Positions 27,629 through 35,072 of a stretch of DNA of 38,195 nt are shown here, one piece after another (position 1 is the stretch's first letter; each line of letters begins with the position of its first letter). The position numbers were made by a program, and so were the translations under genes. Below the pieces are notes generated by a model. That model ran no database searches, was not told the DNA's origin, and worked only from the letters and a program-made list of their open reading frames with translations. The stretch is taken from positions 1 through 38,195 of the forward strand of contig JAGBMX010000156.1 in the NCBI GenBank assembly GCA_017634675.1, given 5' to 3'. Source of the stretch: Selenomonadaceae bacterium. GTDB lineage: Bacteria; Bacillota; Negativicutes; Selenomonadales; Selenomonadaceae.

Positions 27629-30538
27629 TCAATAATATTGCTCGATGTAGCCGTAAGCCTTGTCGAATACTTCCTTGTCCTTGATTTTGTATTTGACCCA
27701 CACGACGCTACGAAGAGCCTTTTTTACTTCCTGTTTTCCGGCGGTCGTATTCTGCCAACCGTCAAAACGGACGATTTTTACAATGCCGTCAATATCCGTG
27801 ACGATGCGCTCCACGATGACAGGCGTATTTTGGTTTTTGACACCATTGAAAAGTTCCGTAAGAGCCGCTTTGCCTTTGTCGATTTCTTCCTCCGGCACAA
27901 CTTCTTTCTCAGCCTGCGCCGCCTCTTTTGCCATTTCGAGGAGTCGTTTTAGAAATTCGATACTGGTGATGAGCCCTTGCTCGTGCTTTTCGCGCAACCT
28001 TTCCAAACGCTCCCCCAATTCGATAAGCTTGGGGTCGTTGCCATGCTTTTTTATTCTCGCCATCAAATCAATTTCTACGTGCTTTGCCGCCGCTTTAGGG
28101 CTCTTGTGTTTTTCAATGAAGTCATCAATCAAATCCGCAGATAGGGACAGAATTTCCTCGTCCTCATGGGTTTTGCCCACTTCCAAGTTGGCATGGACAA
28201 TTTCCATTGTTTTGGCACCTAATGCAGCCCAAATAAGCGCACCGCCGTTTCCCACCGGCTTGACGGACTCATAGACTTTGGTGAGCCATACATAATCAAT
28301 GCGGAATGGTGTCAATATCGGGTCGGGCGAAAGCGCATTCCATGCGCGATTCAACACGCCGTAATCGGCGGCAAACTGGTCTTTTTCCTTATTGGTGGGA
28401 ATGCACTCTTGCGCCGCCATAAGTCCTTCCCAGCCTTCTACAGTACGGTCAACTCCCATGAAATAGCTAAGACATTTTTTGATAAGCGACGGGATTTTCT
28501 TCTTAACTTCTTCGATGTTGGTGACAATTTTCTTCATGCTAGACTCGTCAAAATTAAGAGCTTTCGCCACGTTATCGAAAATGCCGATGTAATCCACGAT
28601 AAGTCCGAAGTTTTTTCCTTCATCATAGGTACGGTTGGTGCGGCAAATAGCCTGCAAAAGGGTATGGTCTTTCATGGGCTTGTCGAGATACATGACTTGG
28701 AGGATAGGCGCATCAAAACCCGTCAAAAGTTTTGATGTCACAATGACTATTTGCAATTTGTCGCCGGGGTCGCGGAAACGGTCGAGGATTTTTGCTTCTT
28801 CGTCCTTGGAGCGATGATAGGCTTTGTATTCGTCGGCTTTATCGTTATTCGTGTCCATGACAATGGTGGAGTATTCCTTACCTAAAAGCTTATCCAACTC
28901 TTCCTTATATTTCAAGCAGCAATGACGGTCATATACCACAACTTGCGCCTTGTAGCCGTTGGGACGAATTTTTTCCGTGAAATGCTTGACGATATGGGCG
29001 CATACCTTGTGGATGCGCTTTTCGTCATACATAATCGCTTGCATATTGACACGTTTGCTTAATTCCGCTTTGTCTGCCTCGCTAAGTCCCTCGGTCAACA
29101 CATCGAACTCCCTGTCCATGGTTTCCCTGTCCACTCTGAGGTCAATGGGTACCGGCTCAAAGTTAAGCGGCAAAGTTGCCCGGTCACGAATTGAGTCGGA
29201 AAAGGAATATTTGCTCATATAACCGCTACGGTCTTCCGTTGCGCCGAAAGTAGCAAAGGTGTTTTTGTCAAGGCGGTTGATGGGTGTTCCCGTAAGGCCG
29301 AAGAAGAATGCATTGGGCAGAGCCATCCGCATTTTGATACCCAAATCCCCCTCCTGCGTTCTGTGACATTCGTCCACCATGACGATGATATTGTCACGGG
29401 TAGAAAGTTCTCCTTCCACCTCTTGGAATCGGAAAATAGTGGTGATGATGATTTTGCGGATGTCCATGCGGAGCTTATCCATAAGTTCCTGCCGAGTAGC
29501 GGCTGTTTCCAGATTCCCCACATCAGAGGCATGGAATTGGGCAGTTATTTGAGATTCCAAGTCCAAACGGTCATCCACAATAAGCACCGTGGGATTCCGC
29601 AAATCCGGCAACATTCGCATCTTCACGGCGGCAAACTCCATGAGATAGGATTTCCCCGAACCTTGAAAATGCCAAATAAGCCCCTGCTTGGGATAGCCCA
29701 CTCGGACACGATGAATCATCATGTTAGCGCCCTCGTACTGCTGATACCGGGCAATAACTTTATATTTTCGATATTTGCTGTCCATAGCGTAGAGCGTGAA
29801 AAACTGAAAAATATCCATGACTTTGTAGGGAGTAATCATATTCTCCACGCTGGTCTGGACAGCCACCAAATTCCCGTCGGACTTGTCATCGGTAGTATGC
29901 CACGGGCCCCATTTAGGCGCGGGCATACATACCGAACCGTAGCGATAGCGTCTCCCTTCGGTGGCAAAATTAAACACATTGCAGACAAACATCTGAGGTA
30001 TGCTCTGCTCATAGGCATTGATATCCATTGCCCCGTCCAGCCAACTGATAGAAGCTCGAACGGGTGTCTTGAGTTCGCCGATTACAAAAGGAAAACCGTT
30101 CACCAAGAGTACAATATCCAGCCGCTTACCGCCCTGCATAGAAGGATATACCCATTGATTGGTTACCACATAACGGTTCTTATCGCTCATGCCATTGATT
30201 TCCGTGCCGAAATATTTTATGGGTATGTGTTCATGATTCTCGCCGAAAGGAAATGTGTTTTTGTCAAAGACCATCTCTTTGAATTTCTCGTTCTGCTCCA
30301 CGAGATTTTCGGCGGTCGTGGTGGCAAACAACCGCCGCAGTTTTTCGATAACGTCATCGGCGCGGGAAGTGTCCTCGGCGATTTCCGGGTTTAGTTCAAT
30401 GAGAGCCGCCCGCACCATAATTTCTTCAAAAGGGTCATTCTCGTTGCGGGTCAGTTCTTCCGGCGGCACATATTTCCAGCCGTTTTTGGTGAGGGTGTCG
30501 ATTATCATTTTTTCTGTGGTATTGTCTTCGTTAAACAT
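27629..30538 (-). CDS. hsdR: Type I restriction enzyme R subunit HsdR
   Basis: Motor and nuclease subunit that translocates DNA and cuts at a distance when bound to M2S. The N-terminal PD-(D/E)xK nuclease is intact (RLDIVLLVNG then GELKTP, D141 and E155-x-K157). The helicase part has Walker A GSGKS (293-297), VDECHRTQEGD and LTGTPI, followed by a helical C-terminal domain. Length 969 is full. GGAG lies 7 bases before the ATG. The gene looks functional in itself, but its partner HsdM is truncated, so it probably has no complex to join. It is read after the ATPase-HEPN gene with a 15-base gap. Confidence 0.95.
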   Translation of the reverse strand: MFNEDNTTEKMIIDTLTKNGWKYVPPEELTRNENDPFEEIMVRAALIELNPEIAEDTSRADDVIEKLRRLFATTTAENLVEQNEKFKEMVFDKNTFPFGENHEHIPIKYFGTEINGMSDKNRYVVTNQWVYPSMQGGKRLDIVLLVNGFPFVIGELKTPVRASISWLDGAMDINAYEQSIPQMFVCNVFNFATEGRRYRYGSVCMPAPKWGPWHTTDDKSDGNLVAVQTSVENMITPYKVMDIFQFFTLYAMDSKYRKYKVIARYQQYEGANMMIHRVRVGYPKQGLIWHFQGSGKSYLMEFAAVKMRMLPDLRNPTVLIVDDRLDLESQITAQFHASDVGNLETAATRQELMDKLRMDIRKIIITTIFRFQEVEGELSTRDNIIVMVDECHRTQEGDLGIKMRMALPNAFFFGLTGTPINRLDKNTFATFGATEDRSGYMSKYSFSDSIRDRATLPLNFEPVPIDLRVDRETMDREFDVLTEGLSEADKAELSKRVNMQAIMYDEKRIHKVCAHIVKHFTEKIRPNGYKAQVVVYDRHCCLKYKEELDKLLGKEYSTIVMDTNNDKADEYKAYHRSKDEEAKILDRFRDPGDKLQIVIVTSKLLTGFDAPILQVMYLDKPMKDHTLLQAICRTNRTYDEGKNFGLIVDYIGIFDNVAKALNFDESSMKKIVTNIEEVKKKIPSLIKKCLSYFMGVDRTVEGWEGLMAAQECIPTNKEKDQFAADYGVLNRAWNALSPDPILTPFRIDYVWLTKVYESVKPVGNGGALIWAALGAKTMEIVHANLEVGKTHEDEEILSLSADLIDDFIEKHKSPKAAAKHVEIDLMARIKKHGNDPKLIELGERLERLREKHEQGLITSIEFLKRLLEMAKEAAQAEKEVVPEEEIDKGKAALTELFNGVKNQNTPVIVERIVTDIDGIVKIVRFDGWQNTTAGKQEVKKALRSVVWVKYKIKDKEVFDKAYGYIEQYY

Positions 30539-30553
30539 GAACAGCTCCTTTAT

Positions 30554-31912
30554 TTATGATGAATGTCTTAATGTCATTATGTGTCTAATCAAGAAATCAA
30601 TAGATTGTTTCAGTTCTGTATCAGTATAGTTTCTACTATTATTATCTGGATGATCAATAGCATTACGAATATATGTTGGTAGTGACTCTGTAATAGTTCT
30701 TCCATCTCTTGTGGAATTTTTATTAGGTAATCCTTCCCGTAAAGCTAAAGGACTGAGATAACGCTCCATATCTTGTATATGACTTTTTCCAGCAAGCGAT
30801 TGCATATATCCATAAAGTTGAATATGATAATCTATCGAGTAAATATTAAATGCTTGAAAATTTACTTCTGCAGCGGTAATGATAGGCAAAATATAAGGCG
30901 CACTTGAAGGTTTAGAGATAATTCTTCCATTTTCGTTTTTAAGAATTATCACTAAAGTATTTTCGGCATCTTTCAACGCTTCACGAATAACATACTCGGA
31001 GTGTGTGGCTATAATCAGTTGAGCTTTTTGTTCGTTATTTTTGATAAACAAATTTTTATAAAATGACAATATTTTTTCTTGCCATTTTGGATGCATACTA
31101 AGTTCCGGCTCATCAATTAAAACAATACCACCGTCCATTTTACCAATGTTACGTAATAAATAAGCACCTCTAAAAACGATTTGTTTTTCTCCCGTACTCA
31201 AATCATCTATAGAAATTGTATGATTATGTTTTTTAAATATAACGCGCTGTTGTCCCGCTGTTCCGTCTATAGAATCGTATTTTACATGGTCAAAAAAATT
31301 ATTGAATGCTGACTGAAATCGGTACATTTTTGATTGCGGCTCAAAATCCGTCCATCGTGTTTTATCATTGTTTCTAGCTTTATTAGCAAAAGTTACGCTA
31401 TCCTGTGTTGCAATATCTATCAACAGTTGTTTAATAATTGTAAAATCGTTATTGTCATCGAAAGAATACTGCGTTGTATCTATTTGTTGTGAAGTAACAT
31501 TCTGTATATCCATAGTATCAAATTTAGATTTAGCACTTGAATAAACACAACCATAAGATCTAATATCTTCCGCGTCCTTCTTCACTATTTCGGGGTTATT
31601 ATTGTGATTAGTACGAATCTCCTTTACTTGAATTTGTGTTGCTTCTTTTCTGGTATGAAATCCGAAATTAGCATACTCTACTATTGGCTCAATGCGAAAC
31701 GATTTATTATTCGCATCATATTCCATATATTCAAAAGGTTCTATTGAGCGTCCTATTAAAAATTGTCCGATAGTTTCTAAGATCGTAGTCTTTCCGGTTC
31801 CGTTCTCACCTGCTAAAATAATTGTGGAATATGCACTCCCATCTGGCTTGCAGAAATATAAATTAAGATTTCCTAAAGCCTTATAATTTTTCCATTGTAC
31901 TTCTTTTAACAT
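30554..31912 (-). CDS. ABC-type ATPase with C-terminal HEPN-like RNxxxH motif, inside the type I locus
   Basis: Walker A GENGTGKT (35-42), signature LSTGEKQ (238-244), Walker B IVLIDEPE (263-270) and H-loop IATHSEY (H304) mark an SMC/ABC-like AAA_15/21 ATPase. The last 40 residues are helical and contain RNAIDH (416-421), the R-N-x3-H pattern of HEPN ribonucleases. Size (452) and place (between hsdS and hsdR) recall PrrC, the anticodon nuclease carried by some type I systems. PrrC's own triad was not identified, so this may be a related but distinct guard toxin. The gene is AT-richer by eye than hsdR. It starts ATG behind AAAGGAGCGACG. The RNase role is inferred from the motif and position. 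Confidence 0.7.
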   Translation of the reverse strand: MLKEVQWKNYKALGNLNLYFCKPDGSAYSTIILAGENGTGKTTILETIGQFLIGRSIEPFEYMEYDANNKSFRIEPIVEYANFGFHTRKEATQIQVKEIRTNHNNNPEIVKKDAEDIRSYGCVYSSAKSKFDTMDIQNVTSQQIDTTQYSFDDNNDFTIIKQLLIDIATQDSVTFANKARNNDKTRWTDFEPQSKMYRFQSAFNNFFDHVKYDSIDGTAGQQRVIFKKHNHTISIDDLSTGEKQIVFRGAYLLRNIGKMDGGIVLIDEPELSMHPKWQEKILSFYKNLFIKNNEQKAQLIIATHSEYVIREALKDAENTLVIILKNENGRIISKPSSAPYILPIITAAEVNFQAFNIYSIDYHIQLYGYMQSLAGKSHIQDMERYLSPLALREGLPNKNSTRDGRTITESLPTYIRNAIDHPDNNSRNYTDTELKQSIDFLIRHIMTLRHSS

Positions 31913-31928
31913 TAAAACGTCGCTCCTT

Positions 31929-31988
31929 TCACTTCAACCACTCCCGCATAACCGCCGCTTTCACGGCGGCGTGCTTTTCGACGGCTTC
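31929..31988 (-). pseudogene. Leftover C-terminal tail of a second HsdS
   Basis: In the gap between the ATPase and TIR genes the minus strand reads EAVEKHAAVKAAVMREWLK and then a stop. It resembles the end of the intact HsdS here (HALKAALIREYLT). A stop codon precedes it directly. The tail ends 16 bases before the ATPase ATG, so an earlier hsdS probably once lay directly ahead of the ATPase gene. Confidence 0.55.
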
Positions 31989-32039
31989 TTATAATACCCA
32001 TTTCGCTCAAAAGCGGTTTTATATTGTAAAAATAGCTTT

Positions 32040-32060
32040 GTATCATAATTATAATGATAC
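32040..32060 (-). terminator. Hairpin after the TIR gene
   Basis: GTATCAT / ATGATAC 7-bp stem with a 7-base AT loop, 8 bases past the TIR stop. There is no clear T run directly after it, so it may be an mRNA-stabilising or partial terminator structure. It sits in the remodelled spacer next to the HsdS remnant. Confidence 0.4.
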
Positions 32061-32067
32061 GTTGCAA

Positions 32068-32883
32068 TCACTTAATATCTTCGATGAATTGATCAAGTAA
32101 GTAGACCCATTGTTTCTCGTCAATATCTAATGAGAATATTTCTGCTACTTTATTTTTTAACTCGATAATATTTGTCTTACAATTATCACTTCCATCAAGA
32201 ATTGCACCCATTTTATTTTTATCTACTGCACATTTATAATATTTCGGATTTTTAAAATCAAACGAAGGTACATAAATATTTGTATAATCTGATTGAGTTA
32301 CCCATGCTGCTCCCATCTCATTTAAGCATGCAGGACTTTCTAAATATTCGTTTGACCATAAAATTATTACAAATAGTTTTCTATTAAAAGCTAGTCGAAG
32401 GTATTCGTATATATTCTTATCAAGTGGAATTTTGTGTAATGGATGTGAAGTATATATGAGCTGTTCGTTTTTTATGCCCATTCCTGAAAATAATTTTTCT
32501 AAAGCATCTCCATATTTCTTGTTGGCCGAGCTATGACTCAAAAAAATTAAAGGTTCATTCTTTTCATTTTTGTTTGATTCATCTGAATTCACATAACTAA
32601 AATCAAAATTTTTCAATTCTATAAATAACTCATTTATAAGTTGCATATTTCTATTATGATCCTTTTTGTTGGTTACATGAATATTCGATTTTATATTCTG
32701 AATAGAATCATTGTACCAGTTAATTATTTCTTCCAAACAGTAAAGAACTGATTCTTTGTCTGCTTGTTCAACTCCTCTTTCAAGTCCATTCAAGAAATTT
32801 ATAACATTACCATATCTTGTATACTGAGTAATCACGCCTCTAATTCCGGGAAGTTCAAGTCGTAGTTTTTTTAATGCATCCAT
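32068..32883 (-). CDS. TIR-domain protein embedded in the type I restriction locus
   Basis: A 271-residue protein. A helical N-terminal region (about 1-105, with RYGNVINFLNGLERGVEQAD) is followed by a TIR domain from about 112 (PLIFLSHSSANKKYGDALEKLF, then KLFVIILWSNEYLESPACLNEMGAAW). E189 in ACLNE stands where TIR NADases have their catalytic glutamate. Bacterial TIR proteins cleave NAD+ or make cyclic ADP-ribose signals in anti-phage defence; that role here is family-based. The gene has its own ribosome site (AGAGGA), starts 23 bases after hsdS and is strikingly AT-rich compared with hsdR. No ThsA-like partner is present, but the neighbouring ATPase-HEPN gene could be one. Confidence 0.8.
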   Translation of the reverse strand: MDALKKLRLELPGIRGVITQYTRYGNVINFLNGLERGVEQADKESVLYCLEEIINWYNDSIQNIKSNIHVTNKKDHNRNMQLINELFIELKNFDFSYVNSDESNKNEKNEPLIFLSHSSANKKYGDALEKLFSGMGIKNEQLIYTSHPLHKIPLDKNIYEYLRLAFNRKLFVIILWSNEYLESPACLNEMGAAWVTQSDYTNIYVPSFDFKNPKYYKCAVDKNKMGAILDGSDNCKTNIIELKNKVAEIFSLDIDEKQWVYLLDQFIEDIK

Positions 32884-32906
32884 TTTACTAATCCTCTTTT
32901 CACTTA

Positions 32907-34046
32907 TTAAGTTAAATATTCCCTTATCAATGCGGCCTTTAGTGCATGTATATTATCTATGCTCTGCTGAAGTGCAGATTTCGATTTGTCGGCGAGTTGC
33001 ACGAAGTCGGCGAATTTGTTTTGGATAGCAATGGGTGGGAGTATTATCTGAAACGGCTTAATCTTTGCTACTGTCAAACGTGTTATAGCCGCGCCTCCCA
33101 TCATGGAGCGAATCATTTTATACATATTAGAATTATTCAGGACACCACACAAAAAAGCACCATTTAGAATATCACGTTGCTGTTTTATCAAAGCGACACT
33201 AGACAACAAAGAAAATTCTTCATGCAGGGTATTAACCATTGCTATACCAGTTGTAACTCCGTCCTTTATATATAGGACGTCACCATATACAGGATTACAG
33301 CGATTATAAATCTCTCGATGAATTTCCTCTGTTACGTATGTGATATTCGAGAAATCAAATCCTCCCTCTTTAATATTTTTGGCAGTAACATATTTATACT
33401 CACCTTTATCATAACTTTCAGGTGAGAAATGTGTTCCATCTGTTATCTTATCACAAACATCAATTAACTTTCTTTTCTCCCACCCCATCGGATTCGTCAC
33501 CGGGTCGCCAAACATCTCGATAAACCGTGATTTGACAAGTTCCTCCGTAGCCGTAACCAGTTCTTGATAGGCCGTCCGTGTGTCCTCAATCGACCACAGC
33601 ACATCGGCCAATTCACGCTGTTTATCAAGCGGTGGCAATTCGAACTCCTGTCGCGCCAAATCTCGCCAGTTGATAGTGGGAGATAAAGAGCCAACGGACA
33701 ACGCAATAGCTGCATCAAGAAAATAATCGGAGCTGATGAACATGGGGAAGGAATCCTTGTCTATAATCTCCTCGTTAGGACGTAGCACCATGCCGTGCGC
33801 TGAAAAAATCCCGTCAAAAGGTGCGATGGCAACCTTTTTCTGATAGGCTCGCCGTTTACCGAAGAGCACATCCCCCTTATGCATGAGTAGTTTTTCGCCT
33901 TTGGGAGCAACATCCGAACCCCACCGAGAAACGCTCAAACTGCCGGAATCTAAATGTTCCAAGCCGATGTAGTTGAATCTGTCTTGTTCAGTAGGTTTCT
34001 TTTTAGTCGTGATGTTGACAGCAATTTCATCAAAACGATACTTCAT
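32907..34046 (-). CDS. hsdS: Type I restriction specificity subunit HsdS
   Basis: Recognises the bipartite target for HsdM and HsdR. Two target-recognition domains, about 1-150 and 195-335, are each followed by a helical conserved region (PPLDKQRELADVLWSIEDTRTAYQEL; PPIAIQNKFADFVQLADKSKSALQQS). The start is taken as the ATG at 34046; a GTG at 34058 overlapping the hsdM stop is an alternative. By eye the DNA of the second recognition domain is AT-richer than the first, a sign of domain exchange. The reading frame is intact. With HsdM truncated, it probably no longer forms a methyltransferase. Confidence 0.93.
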   Translation of the reverse strand: MKYRFDEIAVNITTKKKPTEQDRFNYIGLEHLDSGSLSVSRWGSDVAPKGEKLLMHKGDVLFGKRRAYQKKVAIAPFDGIFSAHGMVLRPNEEIIDKDSFPMFISSDYFLDAAIALSVGSLSPTINWRDLARQEFELPPLDKQRELADVLWSIEDTRTAYQELVTATEELVKSRFIEMFGDPVTNPMGWEKRKLIDVCDKITDGTHFSPESYDKGEYKYVTAKNIKEGGFDFSNITYVTEEIHREIYNRCNPVYGDVLYIKDGVTTGIAMVNTLHEEFSLLSSVALIKQQRDILNGAFLCGVLNNSNMYKMIRSMMGGAAITRLTVAKIKPFQIILPPIAIQNKFADFVQLADKSKSALQQSIDNIHALKAALIREYLT

Positions 34047-34050
34047 TAGC

Positions 34051-34956
34051 TCAGACACCTTCTTTCAATAACTCGCTGAGTTCACTATAACACTTTCTCA
34101 TTTTTTGCGACGACTCTTTCCAATCGTTAAAACATTCTTGTATAGTGCGTGTGTCCGTGACGCTTTCGTTCGTTTTAATCTGCACATAAAGCGGTATATT
34201 TAAGGAAAAGTCATTTTTCTCAATATCTCGTATAGATACCTTCTTGGCAAAACCTTCTTCGGTCTTATAGGCTCTATATGCCTTGGAAATCCGCTCGATG
34301 TGGTGAGGCTCCAAATAGCTCTGAGCATTTTGGCGAGTAACTTCGTTCAGCGCATTGATAAAAAGCACATGATTTTTATGCGTGTCCGGCTTTTCGGTGC
34401 GGCAAATAACGATACACGCCTCCATAGGCGAATTGTAGAAAAGATTGGGACCTAAGCCGATAACGCAGTCCACCCAATCAGAGCGCACCAATTTTTCCCG
34501 CATCTCCCGTTCCTCGCTCCGAAACAGCACTCCATGCGGAAAGAGTATCGCGCAGCGTCCCGTCTTGGGCTTCATGCTTACGAGAATATGTTGGAAAAAT
34601 GCGTAATCGGCTCTTGACTGAGGCGGTACCCCCAAGATATTTCTGCCGTATTTATCCGATTCAAAAGCGGCGCGATTCCATTGACTCACGGAATAGGGAG
34701 GATTGGCGACTATCATATCAAACTGACGGAGCTTGCCGTTCTCCGTGAAAGCGGGATTCGCTAGCGTATCTCCGTTTACAATTTCAAAATCCTCAATTCC
34801 ATGCAAAAAGAGATTCATACGCCCAATGGCGCTACTCAACATATTGATTTCCTGTCCGTAGAGGGACACATTCCGCCATTCCTTCTTCTGCCTTTGCAAA
34901 TGCACAATGGCAGAAATGAGCATTCCGGCGCTGCCGCAGGTGGGGTCGGCTAAGGT
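34051..34956 (-). pseudogene. hsdM: Type I modification subunit HsdM, N-terminal third missing
   Basis: The homologous part begins at TLADPTCGSAGML, which is SAM motif I, and continues through the catalytic NPPY motif (MIVANPPYSVSQWNR) to a normal end overlapping hsdS. Roughly 150-200 residues of the N-terminal domain that should precede motif I are absent. The open frame continues upstream to 35055, but that part is antisense to mobile-element DNA and is not HsdM-like. The native start and promoter of the whole hsd operon are lost with it. Methylation, and hence restriction, by this locus is probably dead unless an intact hsdM exists elsewhere. Confidence 0.85.
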
Positions 34957-34966
34957 AGCGGGTAAA

Positions 34967-35071
34967 ATGATTAGGAATAAGTATAATGATTTATTGGCTG
35001 CCGACCTAAGAAAGCAATTTAGTGATGCGCAGGACAGCAGGAGAACGAAAAACAAAATAGAGGTGTTTTAA
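34967..35071 (+). pseudogene. Tail of a gene upstream of the relaxase (34 codons)
   Basis: The frame reads MIRNKYNDLLAADLRKQFSD and on to a stop 1 base before the relaxase ATG. It is also open upstream into hsdM sequence, so it may be the 3' end of a larger conjugation gene cut at the junction. It could instead be a small intact ORF; the family is not recognised. Confidence 0.4.
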
Positions 35072-35072
35072 T

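Noticed and set aside
29363..30394. 343-codon ORF on the plus strand
   Set aside because: It lies wholly antisense to the intact, motif-complete hsdR and has no domain-like sequence; it is a shadow of the real gene.
34965..35055. N-terminal extension of the HsdM frame (hydrophobic start)
   Set aside because: It does not resemble the HsdM N-terminal domain and is antisense to the mobile-element sequence upstream of the relaxase; the apparent signal-like stretch is accidental.
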